Positions 31,309 to 39,677 of a stretch of DNA of 64,000 nucleotides are shown in pieces (the stretch's first letter is position 1; every line of letters begins with the position of its first letter). The DNA is taken from NCBI RefSeq assembly GCF_025753855.1, contig NZ_JAOWPT010000005.1:310001-374000 (forward strand), written 5' to 3'. The DNA is from Mesorhizobium sp. ZC-5. Its GTDB lineage: Bacteria; Pseudomonadota; Alphaproteobacteria; Rhizobiales; Rhizobiaceae. The position numbers were made by a program, and so were the translations under genes. A model generated the notes under the pieces. It was not told where the DNA came from. It did no database searches and was given only the letters and a program-made list of their open reading frames with translations.

Positions 31309-32535
31309 TCAATCGCGGATCGTCATCGCGTCGGGGGCGCCACTTCTCCACGCGGTCTCGAGCAAGCCGTCGATATCTTGGCGTCCGTCCGGATAGACGC
31401 TGACCGTGTACCAGACGGCGCCGTTTTCTTCCGATTTCTCCAATACGGTGCGTCCGTAACCCGACAGCGCGTCGATGATCGCGCGGGCTTCAGGCTCGGA
31501 GGCAAAGGAGCCCGCGGAGACATAGGCGGCGCCAGCAGGTTGCAAAGCCGCGGCAGGGTTCTGCCGCTTCCAAGAAGCGGCAATGTCGGTTGCGGTCATG
31601 CCTTCGAGCGCGGCGAAGGCGCGCGCGGCGTTGGATACCCGCTCATCCGCATAGGACATGGTGGCGAAAGCCACCTGGGTTTCCGGAGCGCCGACGAATG
31701 GCCGTTCCGGCGCAATCGGGCCGAATGCGGGCAACTGCAGATCGCCGCCCGCGCCCATCGTGCTTACCGCCGCCACTGCGGTCGGCGCGTCGGTCAGGGT
31801 GCCCGGGAACGCCACCGCCGTCTGTCCGACGGCTACGCTCGGCGTCGGGCCGTTCATGGCGATCATGACGCCGGTGGGCAGGCCATCGGAGGGATCCGGC
31901 GCCTGGTTGCCGGACCGATAGGACGCCATGAGATACTGGTCGTCATGGCCGTCGAGCGGTGCGCGACCGACATATTCGACCTTGACCTTCGCGGTGCCGT
32001 GATGGGTGTAGTCGAGCAGCTCCGCGGCACGTTTGGAGAGATCGATGATGCGGCCGTTGGCATAAGGACCACGATCGTTGACGCGAACAATGATCGAACT
32101 GCCGTTCTTGGTGTTGGTGACGCGCGCATAACTCGGCAGCGGCATGGTCGGGTGCGCCGCGGTCAGATGCGTCATGTCGTAGATTTCGCCGTTGGCGGTC
32201 AGCCTGCCGTGAAACGCATCGCCATACCAGGACGCCGAGCCGAGCTTGCGATAATTCTTGTCTTCTTTCGGATAGTACCACTTGCCGGCGACCTTGTAAG
32301 GTTTGCCGACCTGGTCGCGGCCACCGCCGCGCTGAAGCCGCGAACGTTTGTTGGTGACGCGTGGGCTTGCCTTCACGCCATAGGCCGCTTCCGAAAAATA
32401 TTCCTTGGAGCGCTTCTTTTCCTGCACGGCCACCTTTGGCGACGAAGAAGTGCAGGCAGCAAGGAACGCGGCCGAGATGGCCATGATGGCGACTGTCGAT
32501 GCGCGACGGAGACGCGGCTGCGTCAAGAATATCAT
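31309..32535 (-). CDS. rlpA: RlpA family septal ring lytic transglycosylase, lipoprotein
   Basis: 408 residues. The N-terminal signal has the lipobox LAAC (Cys28). The RlpA double-psi beta-barrel core is clear: GSASWYGDAFHGRLTANGE, then AHPTMPLPSYARVTN and RVNDRGPYANGRIIDLSKRAAELL. The C-terminus (about 335-408) is a SPOR-like domain (YVSAGSFASEPEARAIIDAL) that binds denuded glycan at septa. RlpA cleaves naked glycan strands during division. The middle linker is long and low in complexity. It is upstream of dacC. Confidence 0.94.
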   Translation of the reverse strand: MIFLTQPRLRRASTVAIMAISAAFLAACTSSSPKVAVQEKKRSKEYFSEAAYGVKASPRVTNKRSRLQRGGGRDQVGKPYKVAGKWYYPKEDKNYRKLGSASWYGDAFHGRLTANGEIYDMTHLTAAHPTMPLPSYARVTNTKNGSSIIVRVNDRGPYANGRIIDLSKRAAELLDYTHHGTAKVKVEYVGRAPLDGHDDQYLMASYRSGNQAPDPSDGLPTGVMIAMNGPTPSVAVGQTAVAFPGTLTDAPTAVAAVSTMGAGGDLQLPAFGPIAPERPFVGAPETQVAFATMSYADERVSNAARAFAALEGMTATDIAASWKRQNPAAALQPAGAAYVSAGSFASEPEARAIIDALSGYGRTVLEKSEENGAVWYTVSVYPDGRQDIDGLLETAWRSGAPDAMTIRD

Positions 32536-32751
32536 GCGTGGATTGTCCCCGGACTTCGCATTCGGGCATCGTCAACGAATATGCGCGCACTCACAACGCG
32601 ATGCACACACACACCTTCCTGCACCCAAAACCCAACCAGCCTTGTGCGCAGGAATTGTTTACGAGCCTGTTAATCGATTATGTCCGGAAACCGGCAAGAT
32701 TGTGGCGCGATGGGGAAGCGCCTGTGTGCAAGCGGCCAAGGACCGGCGCAG

Positions 32752-33144
32752 TTATCCTTCGATGCGCGCTGTGCCGGACAAGCCGTCGTCGCGCATCCAC
32801 GAAATCGAGGCCCTTCCAGTCTGCCGTACCGAGAAGCACAACGTCTTGCCGTTGTACCAACTCGGCCATTTCTGGCAGAGCTTTTCCCCTTCCACCCACC
32901 ATTTCCCAGTCTCCTTGGGCGCGAACATGCCGGCCAACTTGAAGCCGGAAGCATCGCCGTTGACCTCGCCGTTGGCGCGATAGCGCAACGGGAACTCCAG
33001 CCCGTAAGGGGTTGAAAGATAAACTCGTTTGCCGGATATAAGCGCCTTGATCTCTTCGCCCGACAGCTGTTGCGCCATCACAGGCGCGAGGCCGGCAATC
33101 AGAAGAGCAGCGACAGCGATCGATCTCAATAGAACTCCAGGCAT
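32752..33144 (-). CDS. Small exported protein of unknown function
   Basis: 130 residues from the ATG at 33144 (GAGGG upstream). A signal peptide (SIAVAALLIAGLAPVMAQ) is followed by LSGEEIKALISGKRVYLST, as in small rhizobial proteins with a beta-barrel-like core, and by GKWWVEGEKLCQKWPSW and LCFSVRQTG. This resembles the DUF995 type but I cannot be sure. Two Cys residues could form a disulfide. Predicted periplasmic. It ends about 216 bases from the rlpA start, and that gap shows nothing further. Confidence 0.7.
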   Translation of the reverse strand: MPGVLLRSIAVAALLIAGLAPVMAQQLSGEEIKALISGKRVYLSTPYGLEFPLRYRANGEVNGDASGFKLAGMFAPKETGKWWVEGEKLCQKWPSWYNGKTLCFSVRQTGRASISWMRDDGLSGTARIEG

Positions 33145-33264
33145 TCGTCGTCCCTCATCGCGATGCGGATAAGGGGGTAACGAAGGTGCCACCGTGTTGG
33201 TTTCAAATTGAGGATGAGCTTGAAAAATATGACCTGTTCGCGCATAGAGCGCCAACCGCGAGCC

Positions 33265-33354
33265 GGAGGGATGGCCGAGCGGTTTAAGGCACCGGTCTTG
33301 AAAACCGGCGTGGGCGCGAGTCCACCGTGGGTTCGAATCCCACTCCCTCCGCCA
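33265..33354 (+). tRNA. tRNA-Ser (UGA)
   Basis: A 90-base cloverleaf. Acceptor arm GGAGGGA pairs with TCCCTCC, followed by G and an encoded CCA at 33352-33354. The anticodon stem CCGGT/ACCGG encloses the loop CTTGAAA, giving anticodon TGA. The long variable arm (GCGTGGGCGCGAGTCCACC) is as expected for a class II tRNA, and GGTTCGAATCCC is the T arm. It reads UCA and UCG codons. Confidence 0.97.
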
Positions 33355-33546
33355 TATATCATTGAAATGCTTGGATTATTTTCAGATTTCTGATTGACCC
33401 GTACAAAATTGCGCACAGGGATGAAAGCCCGGCCACTTTTACGGTTCCTTGATGCCCAAGGGATGTTCGAACACTGCCGAGCGCGCCATCGAGTCACGCT
33501 CGTGTCGCACCCGTGATGGTTGTATGCTGCCGACAGGGGGCTCCCG

Positions 33547-33636
33547 ATGCAACGCTTCTCGCTCATGACTGCTCTGGTCATATCCTTCGCTGCCGGGTTT
33601 AGTCTGTTTTCTCTCGCTACGATGGCCTGGGTCTAA
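33547..33636 (+). CDS. Very small hydrophobic ORF, 29 residues
   Basis: An ATG at 33547, with GGGGG nearby, encodes 29 residues with one hydrophobic stretch (TALVISFAAGFSLFSLATMA) ending in TAA. It looks like a single-pass membrane microprotein. No family is recognised and no relatives are visible. Coding is uncertain. Confidence 0.35.
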   Translation: MQRFSLMTALVISFAAGFSLFSLATMAWV

Positions 33637-33839
33637 CAGGGTAGCGGCGAGGCGACTCGATCGCATGCTGAGTCAGTCCTTACCTGGTCGCCAGACAACG
33701 TCAGAGTGCACCACGACGCCGAACAACATCGTCGAATGCAACCAGCGCAAGAAGCCAAAATTCTTCGGAACCATGTGGGAAAGATCACATTCCTCTTAGA
33801 CCAGCGAGGGTAGATATCGCTCGTTGATGGAGATGTGTC

Positions 33840-33950
33840 ATGAACCATTTCGAGAGACTTCCCGGTGACGAGACGGCAGCCAGACTGGCGTTTGCAGCTC
33901 TTTTTGTCGCAGCGGGTCTTTTCATAAGCGTTGTCTGGCTGACCACCTGA
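33840..33950 (+). CDS. Very small membrane ORF, 36 residues
   Basis: 36 residues, with GGAG 7 bases before the ATG. A polar start (NHFERLPGDETAARL) leads into a hydrophobic helix (FAALFVAAGLFISVVWL). Single-pass membrane topology is likely. It is in the region between tRNA-Ser and the kdp locus, which also holds a 29-residue ORF, a RidA relic and a 67-residue ORF. Function unknown. Confidence 0.45.
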   Translation: MNHFERLPGDETAARLAFAALFVAAGLFISVVWLTT

Positions 33951-33999
33951 CGCGCAAACAGCCGCCCGTCACCGAGCAGCGGGCGTCCTGCTGTTGAGA

Positions 34000-34245
34000 T
34001 CACGCGCAGCAATCAGGCCCCAGGATTCTTGCAAACGGCCAGGCGATGCACTCGACTTCGGCTCTCGCGCCGAGAGCCAGATCTGACGAGCCGAACGCGC
34101 TGCGGGCGGGGTAGCGGCATTGCTTGAAGAAGGTCACGTACCACCGCGTTGAATGCGGGCCAGTCGGCCATGCTCTCGAGCATGACCGTGCACCCATGCA
34201 ATCTTGATATCTTTCGGGGCGGCGCCGTCTCGAACCTTTATGCCG
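34000..34245 (-). pseudogene. Broken RidA-family gene
   Basis: Translation on the - strand shows RidA-family segments in three frames. GAAPKDIKI lies in one, VMLESMADWPAFNAV in a second, and YVTFFKQ then YPARSAFGSSDLALGARAEVECIAW in a third, ending at a TGA at 34000-34002. The main frameshift is near 34140, where an extra G splits FNAV from YVTF. The N-terminal strand of a normal RidA (about 130 residues) is missing. RidA deaminates reactive enamines and imines. This copy cannot do so. Confidence 0.65.
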
Positions 34246-34317
34246 CGGTGGCTAGCTTCCTCCCCTGCCCGATTTTCGCGAATGTGGCGATGATGGGCAG
34301 GCCATAAGAGGGAAGTC

Positions 34318-34521
34318 ATGGCCACCAGCCATTTCGAACAGATGCTGAAACAGCAGGAGCGCGCGCAGGCCGCTGCTGCCAGGCGTGCGCGTGCACGGGC
34401 GCAGGCCAAGGCCGCCCCTAAACCCGGCAGAGCGGCTGCGCTCGATTTCCTGTCCGGGGTATTTCTTGTCGTTGGCGTCGCGGTGGCCGCCGCAGGTATC
34501 CTCGCCGCGCTGGCGTTCTGA
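34318..34521 (+). CDS. Small membrane protein with basic helical N-terminus
   Basis: 67 residues with AGAGGGAAG before the ATG. The first 40 residues are a charged Ala/Arg/Gln/Lys helix (KQQERAQAAAARRARARAQAKA), and the end is one membrane helix (FLSGVFLVVGVAVAAAGILAALAF). The layout suggests a cytosolic helix tethered to the membrane. Not recognised. It lies about 220 bases before the kdp promoter-like site and may be independent. Confidence 0.55.
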   Translation: MATSHFEQMLKQQERAQAAAARRARARAQAKAAPKPGRAAALDFLSGVFLVVGVAVAAAGILAALAF

Positions 34522-34572
34522 TCCGGCCCCTCCCTTCGTGAGCCGCCTGTAAAGCTCCCTCGCCCGCCGGGT

Positions 34573-34593
34573 CTTTATAGGATTTTTATAAAG
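34573..34593. promoter_or_regulatory. AT-rich palindrome upstream of kdp, possible KdpE site
   Basis: CTTTATA and TATAAAG arms face each other around a T-rich centre, in otherwise GC-rich DNA, about 150 bases before the first small ORF of the kdp operon. E. coli KdpE binds a T-rich site with a similar TTTATA core. I infer a KdpE operator, with the 34522-34744 gap as the kdp control region. No -35/-10 could be fixed. Confidence 0.45.
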
Positions 34594-34744
34594 TCGCCGC
34601 GCCGCGCGTCTCGAAACTTAATGCGGTTCCAACGAGATTCCCCTCCGTATCGACGAAGCTCGGCCAGCGCCCGTGTGCTGGCCAGCCTTCGCAATGTGAA
34701 CATCGTGCGCGCCGTATCCGAGCGCGCGCCCTGAAGGTCAAACC

Positions 34745-34828
34745 ATGCTGGACATCATCCTCATCGCGGTCGGCGTCGTCTCGTTCGCACTCTTCTTTGC
34801 CTACACGTCCGCCTGCGATCATCTCTAG
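34745..34828 (+). CDS. 27-residue hydrophobic ORF at the head of the kdp operon
   Basis: ATG at 34745, stop TAG at 34826-34828. Residues are hydrophobic (DIILIAVGVVSFALFFAYTSACDHL), one membrane helix. A gap of 10 bases separates it from kdpF. Small ORFs like this precede kdpF in some rhizobial kdp loci as far as I recall, but no function is known. It could be a leader peptide or a small Kdp-associated subunit. Confidence 0.5.
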   Translation: MLDIILIAVGVVSFALFFAYTSACDHL

Positions 34829-34838
34829 GAACCGGAAA

Positions 34839-34928
34839 ATGCTGATCGACTACATTCTGGCAGGGGGCGTCACCGTCCTGCTCCTTGCCTATCTCGTCTA
34901 CGCGCTGATCCGTCCCGAACGTTTCTGA
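34839..34928 (+). CDS. kdpF: KdpF, small stabilising subunit of the Kdp ATPase
   Basis: 29 residues with one membrane helix (ILAGGVTVLLLAYLVYALIRPERF). The end LVYALIRPERF is the KdpF signature. In E. coli KdpF is a lipid-like peptide that stabilises the KdpABC complex. It lies 33 bases before kdpA. It is below the usual length cut-off for gene callers. Confidence 0.85.
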   Translation: MLIDYILAGGVTVLLLAYLVYALIRPERF

Positions 34929-34961
34929 CGCGCCCCCTTCGATTTCGAAAGCTGACAAGCC

Positions 34962-36665
34962 ATGACCCTCAACGGCTGGATCCAGATCCTCATTTTCTGC
35001 GGGATCATCGTACTTCTCGTGAAACCGCTCGGCGGTTACATGACGCGCGTCTACAATGGCGAGCGCACTTTTTTATCCCTGCTGCTCGCTCCCTTCGAAC
35101 GCCTGCTTTATCGCGCGGCGGGCACCGGCGAGCGTGAGGAGCAGCACTGGACGACCTATGTCGGCGCCATGCTGGCCTTCAACGTGCTGGGTTTCCTGAT
35201 CCTTTATCTGCTGCAGCGTCTCCAGGCTGGGTTGCCCTTCAATCCCGCCGGCATGGCGGCGGTTCCGCAAGAACTTTCGTTCAACACAGCGGTCAGCTTC
35301 GTCACCAACACCAACTGGCAGAACTACGGCGGCGAAAGCACGATGTCCTATCTCGTGCAGATGGCCGGCCTGACGGTGCAGAATTTCGTCTCCGCCGCCA
35401 CCGGCATGGCGCTGGCCGTTGCGCTGATCCGCGGATTTGCCCGCGCGTCGGCAAAGACGGTCGGCAATTTCTGGGTCGACCTGACCCGCTCCACGCTCTA
35501 CGTGCTTCTGCCGATCTGCATCGTGCTGGCGCTGGTCTATGTCTTCCTCGGCGTGCCGCAGACACTTGGCGCCTATGTCGATGCGACCACGCTCGAAGGC
35601 GGCAAGCAGACCATCGCCGTCGGCCCAGCCGCCTCACAACTCGCGATCAAAATGCTCGGCACCAATGGCGGCGGCTTCTTCAACGCCAACTCGGCGCATC
35701 CGTTCGAAAATCCGGATGCCTTGGCCAATTTGATCCAGATGGTCTCGATCTTCGCCATAGGCGCGGCATTCACCAATGTCTTTGGCCGCATGATCGGCGA
35801 CCAGAAGCAAGGCTGGGCGATCTTCGCCGCGATGGGCGTACTGTTCCTCGCCGGCGTGTTCTTCACCTACTGGGCCGAGGCTTCCGGCAATCCGCTGATG
35901 CATGCGCTCGGACTCGAGGGCGGCAACATGGAAGGCAAGGAAGTACGCTTCGGTATCGCGCTTTCGGCGCTGTTCGCCGTCGTCACCACCGCCGCATCAT
36001 GCGGCGCGGTCAACGCCATGCATGATTCGTTCACCGCGCTCGGCGGCATGATCCCGTTGATCAACATGGAACTCGGCGAAGTGATTATCGGCGGCGTCGG
36101 CGCCGGCCTCTATGGCATCCTTCTCTTTGTCATCATCGCCATCTTCGTTTCCGGCCTGATGGTTGGCCGCACGCCGGAATACCTCGGCAAGAAGATCGAG
36201 GCCAAGGAGGTCAAGATGGCGATGCTCGCCATCCTCTGCCTGCCGCTTGCCATGCTCGGCTTCACGGCAATCGCCGTGGTGATGCCGTCGTCGGTCGCCT
36301 CCATCGCCAACCAGGGACCGCACGGGTTCTCGGAGATCCTCTACGCCTACACCTCGGCGACGGCCAACAACGGCTCCGCCTTCGGCGGTCTGACGGGCAA
36401 CACACCCTGGTACAATTTGACCCTCGGCATCGCGATGCTGATGGGCCGCTTCCTGGTGATAGTCCCGGCGCTGGCCATCGCAGGCTCCCTGGCGGCCAAG
36501 AAGACGGTTCCGGCTTCGGCAGGCACCTTCCCCACCAATGGCGGCCTGTTCGTTGGCTTGCTGGTCGGCGTCATCCTGATCGTCGGCGGCCTCACTTTCC
36601 TGCCGGCGCTGGCGCTCGGCCCGATCGCCGAACATCTCGCCATCCTGTCCGGCCAGACGTTCTGA
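34962..36665 (+). CDS. kdpA: Potassium-transporting ATPase subunit KdpA
   Basis: 567 residues of integral membrane protein with about ten segments. Four selectivity-loop regions with the expected [42 protein letters not shown] and [12 protein letters not shown] motifs are visible, the pore loops of the K+ channel-like subunit. It gates the entry of K+ to KdpB. It is followed by a small membrane protein gene and not directly by kdpB. Confidence 0.97.
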   Translation: MTLNGWIQILIFCGIIVLLVKPLGGYMTRVYNGERTFLSLLLAPFERLLYRAAGTGEREEQHWTTYVGAMLAFNVLGFLILYLLQRLQAGLPFNPAGMAAVPQELSFNTAVSFVTNTNWQNYGGESTMSYLVQMAGLTVQNFVSAATGMALAVALIRGFARASAKTVGNFWVDLTRSTLYVLLPICIVLALVYVFLGVPQTLGAYVDATTLEGGKQTIAVGPAASQLAIKMLGTNGGGFFNANSAHPFENPDALANLIQMVSIFAIGAAFTNVFGRMIGDQKQGWAIFAAMGVLFLAGVFFTYWAEASGNPLMHALGLEGGNMEGKEVRFGIALSALFAVVTTAASCGAVNAMHDSFTALGGMIPLINMELGEVIIGGVGAGLYGILLFVIIAIFVSGLMVGRTPEYLGKKIEAKEVKMAMLAILCLPLAMLGFTAIAVVMPSSVASIANQGPHGFSEILYAYTSATANNGSAFGGLTGNTPWYNLTLGIAMLMGRFLVIVPALAIAGSLAAKKTVPASAGTFPTNGGLFVGLLVGVILIVGGLTFLPALALGPIAEHLAILSGQTF

Positions 36666-36673
36666 GGTGTGAG

Positions 36674-36874
36674 ATGTCACCGCATCCGTTGAGCAGCCTG
36701 CGCCATCTGCTTCATCCCCGCGCCGACAAGGCGCGGGAGCGGCAGCCACAGTTTGCCGTCTCCGACGTCATCCTCGTCATGATGATCGTCGTCGCCATAC
36801 TCGTCCTCTTCGTCGAGGGCGCCTCTTATCTCGCTTCTGCCATGCAGATCGAAAACCCGGGACTACTCCAATGA
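36674..36874 (+). CDS. 66-residue membrane protein encoded between kdpA and kdpB
   Basis: Starts 8 bases after the kdpA stop behind a GAGGTGTGAG site. Its stop TGA overlaps the kdpB start ATG (ATGA, 36871-36874), so kdpB translation is coupled to it. The N-terminal 30 residues are basic ([13 protein letters not shown]), then one long hydrophobic helix ([22 protein letters not shown]) follows, and the end is polar. Not KdpF, which lies upstream. I recognise no family. Its position predicts a partner of the Kdp complex, but this is inference. Confidence 0.75.
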   Translation: MSPHPLSSLRHLLHPRADKARERQPQFAVSDVILVMMIVVAILVLFVEGASYLASAMQIENPGLLQ

Positions 36875-38970
36875 GCAAAGTCGAATCCGCCAGCATCATG
36901 GATGCCGGCATCATTTTTCCCGCGATCGGCGCTTCGTTCACCAAGCTGGATCCGCGCTCGCTCGCCAGGAACCCCGTGATGTTCGTCGTCGCGGTGGTTT
37001 CCGCGCTGACCACTGTCCTGTTCATCAAGGACGCGGTGCTGGGCAGTGGCGCCGAATACGGCTTCACCCTGCAGATCATCATTTGGCTGTGGTTCACCGT
37101 GCTGTTCGCCAATTTCGCCGAGGCGGTCGCCGAAGGGCGCGGCAAAGCGCAGGCCGATGCACTGCGGCGCACCCGCACCGAAACCACCGCGAAGTTGCTC
37201 GCGCCCGATGGAAAGTCGAGCTACGAGATCGTGCCCGGCACCAGCCTGAAGGTCGGAGACGTCGTAGTCGTCGAAGCCGGCGACATCATCCCCTCCGACG
37301 GCGAAGTGGTGGAGGGCGTCGCCTCCGTCAACGAAGCGGCGATCACCGGCGAATCCGCGCCGGTCATCCGCGAAAGCGGCGGCGACCGCTCGGCCGTCAC
37401 CGGCGGAACGCAGGTGCTCTCCGACTGGATCCGCGTGCGCATTACCGCTGCCGCCGGCTCGACCTTCCTCGACCGCATGATCGGCCTGGTCGAAGGTGCG
37501 CAGCGCAAGAAGACGCCCAACGAGATCGCGCTCAACATCCTGCTTGCCGGCATGACACTGATCTTCGTGCTCGCCGTCGCGACGATCCCGAGCTTTGCCA
37601 GCTATGCGGGCGGCTCGATCCCGATCGTAGTCCTGGTCGCACTGTTCGTGACGCTCATCCCGACCACCATCGGCGCACTGCTGTCGGCGATCGGCATCGC
37701 CGGCATGGATCGGCTGGTGCGCTTCAATGTGCTGGCGATGTCCGGCCGTGCCGTCGAGGCCGCGGGCGACGTCGATACGCTGCTGCTTGACAAGACCGGC
37801 ACCATCACGCTCGGCAACCGCCAGGCGAGCGAATTCCGGCCGATCAAGGGCGTCACCGAGCAGGAGCTGGCCGATGCCGCCCAGCTTGCGTCGCTGGCCG
37901 ACGAGACGCCGGAAGGCCGCTCGATCGTCGTGCTGGCCAAGGAAAAGTATCGCATCCGCGAACGCGACATGCGTTCGCTGCACGCGACTTTCGTGCCGTT
38001 CACTGCGCAGACACGCATGAGCGGCGTCGATGTCGATGGCAGCTCGATCCGCAAGGGGGCGGTTGATGCGATTCTTGCCCATGTCGGGGCCAACCCGACG
38101 GTAGCGGTGGCAAGCGGCGCGGCGACGGCCGTCAAGACGCAGGCCTCGACCGACAGCGTTCGTGAAATCCGCGCCATAGCCGACGAGATCGCCAAGGTCG
38201 GCGGCACGCCGCTCGCCGTTTCGCGCGATGGCCGCCTGCTCGGCATCGTTTACCTGAAGGACATCGTCAAGGGCGGCATCCGCGAACGTTTCGCCGAACT
38301 GCGCCGCATGGGCATCCGCACGGTGATGATCACCGGCGACAACCCGATGACGGCTGCGGCGATCGCGGCGGAAGCCGGCGTCGACGATTTCCTGGCCGAG
38401 GCAACGCCCGAGAACAAGCTGTCGCTGATCCGGGAAGAACAGACCAAGGGCAAGCTGGTCGCCATGTGCGGCGACGGCACCAACGACGCCCCTGCCCTGG
38501 CGCAGGCGGACGTCGGCGTTGCCATGAACACCGGCACGGTGGCCGCCCGCGAGGCCGGCAACATGGTCGATCTCGACAGCGACCCGACCAAGCTGATCGA
38601 GATCGTCGAGATCGGCAAGCAGCTCTTGATGACGCGCGGTGCGCTGACCACCTTCTCTATCGCCAACGACATCGCAAAATATTTCGCCATCATTCCGGCG
38701 ATGTTCGTGGCGTTCTACCCGCAATTGCAGGTGCTGAACATCATGGGCCTGTCGACGCCGCAGTCGGCGATCCTGTCGGCCATCATCTTCAACGCGCTGA
38801 TCATCATCGCGCTGATCCCGCTGGCGCTGCGCGGCGTCAAATACCGCGCCGTCGGTGCGGCGGCCCTGCTCCGGCGCAACCTTCTCATCTATGGCCTTGG
38901 CGGCATTCTGGTGCCGTTCGCCGGCATCAAGGCGATCGATATGATCGTCTCCGGCCTCGGCCTCGCTTAA
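36871..38970 (+). CDS. kdpB: Potassium-transporting P-type ATPase subunit KdpB
   Basis: 699 residues. The phosphorylation site is Asp307 in [11 protein letters not shown]. The TGES motif is [10 protein letters not shown], the hinge motif [20 protein letters not shown] is intact, and [19 protein letters not shown] is the characteristic KdpB segment. It hydrolyses ATP to drive high-affinity K+ uptake with KdpA and KdpC. A run of hydrophobic helices flanks both sides of the catalytic core. It overlaps the upstream small membrane protein gene by 4 bases. Confidence 0.98.
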   Translation: MSKVESASIMDAGIIFPAIGASFTKLDPRSLARNPVMFVVAVVSALTTVLFIKDAVLGSGAEYGFTLQIIIWLWFTVLFANFAEAVAEGRGKAQADALRRTRTETTAKLLAPDGKSSYEIVPGTSLKVGDVVVVEAGDIIPSDGEVVEGVASVNEAAITGESAPVIRESGGDRSAVTGGTQVLSDWIRVRITAAAGSTFLDRMIGLVEGAQRKKTPNEIALNILLAGMTLIFVLAVATIPSFASYAGGSIPIVVLVALFVTLIPTTIGALLSAIGIAGMDRLVRFNVLAMSGRAVEAAGDVDTLLLDKTGTITLGNRQASEFRPIKGVTEQELADAAQLASLADETPEGRSIVVLAKEKYRIRERDMRSLHATFVPFTAQTRMSGVDVDGSSIRKGAVDAILAHVGANPTVAVASGAATAVKTQASTDSVREIRAIADEIAKVGGTPLAVSRDGRLLGIVYLKDIVKGGIRERFAELRRMGIRTVMITGDNPMTAAAIAAEAGVDDFLAEATPENKLSLIREEQTKGKLVAMCGDGTNDAPALAQADVGVAMNTGTVAAREAGNMVDLDSDPTKLIEIVEIGKQLLMTRGALTTFSIANDIAKYFAIIPAMFVAFYPQLQVLNIMGLSTPQSAILSAIIFNALIIIALIPLALRGVKYRAVGAAALLRRNLLIYGLGGILVPFAGIKAIDMIVSGLGLA

Positions 38971-38981
38971 GGAAGAAGACA

Positions 38982-39584
38982 ATGTTGAAACAACTTCGCC
39001 CCGCCCTCGTCATGATCGTCGCGCTGACGGCGATCACCGGCCTTGCCTACCCGCTGGCGATGACCGGCATCGCCGGCGCCTTGTTCCCGCACCAGGCCAA
39101 CGGCAGCCTGATCGTCGAGAACGGCACCGTCGTCGGCTCCGAACTGATCGGCCAGAACTTCACAACCGAGCGTTATTTCCACGGCCGGCCTTCGGTGACG
39201 CTCGGTCCCGACCCGGCCGATCCGTCGAAGACCACCACGGTTCCCTACAACGCCGTGAATTCGATGGGCTCGAACGCCGGTCCCGGCAACGCCGCGCTCA
39301 TCGAACGCGTCAAGGCCGATGTTGAGAAGCTGAAGGCGGAAAATCCATCGCAGCCGGTGCCGATCGACCTCGTCACCTCGACCGGCAGCGGCCTCGACCC
39401 GCACATTTCGCCGGACGCGGCACTTTTCCAGGTACCACGCGTAGCGAAAGCCCGCGGTGTTGCCGAGGACCAGATACGCACGCTGGTCCAAGAGCATACG
39501 GACGGGCGGCTCCTGGGCGTTCTCGGCGAACCGATGGTCAATGTGCTTGCCCTGAACCGCGCGCTCGACGCGGCCGCACGATAG
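38982..39584 (+). CDS. kdpC: Potassium-transporting ATPase subunit KdpC
   Basis: 200 residues from the ATG at 38982 (GGAAGAAGAC upstream), 11 bases after kdpB. One N-terminal membrane helix ([21 protein letters not shown]) precedes the periplasmic domain with [26 protein letters not shown], and [20 protein letters not shown]. KdpC assembles and stabilises KdpA with KdpB. Confidence 0.97.
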   Translation: MLKQLRPALVMIVALTAITGLAYPLAMTGIAGALFPHQANGSLIVENGTVVGSELIGQNFTTERYFHGRPSVTLGPDPADPSKTTTVPYNAVNSMGSNAGPGNAALIERVKADVEKLKAENPSQPVPIDLVTSTGSGLDPHISPDAALFQVPRVAKARGVAEDQIRTLVQEHTDGRLLGVLGEPMVNVLALNRALDAAAR

Positions 39585-39598
39585 TGCGGCACCCGTCC

Positions 39599-39630
39599 AA
39601 AGCCGCTCCGGTTGACGCCGGGGCGGCTTT
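39599..39630 (+). terminator. Strong hairpin between kdpC and kdpD
   Basis: A 13-bp stem (39599-39611 with 39618-39630, one T-G pair) around a 6-base loop lies 14 bases after the kdpC stop. The stem ends in TTT without a longer T-run, so it may terminate or attenuate transcription and separate structural genes from the kdpDE pair. Confidence 0.6.
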
Positions 39631-39677
39631 GCACAACCAATGAGGTGGACATTGCCCGGAGGCCCTGAGTCGCTTTG

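Noticed and set aside
33439-33666. 75-codon - strand frame after tRNA-Ser
   Set aside because: Low complexity, no ribosome site, no family resemblance, and it runs through a better small ORF on the other strand.
36826-38982. A 718-codon open frame on the - strand over the whole of kdpB
   Set aside because: It is the antisense shadow of a GC-rich gene. It is low in hydrophobic residues, rich in Arg, Asp and His, and has no family motif, while kdpB on the + strand is complete.
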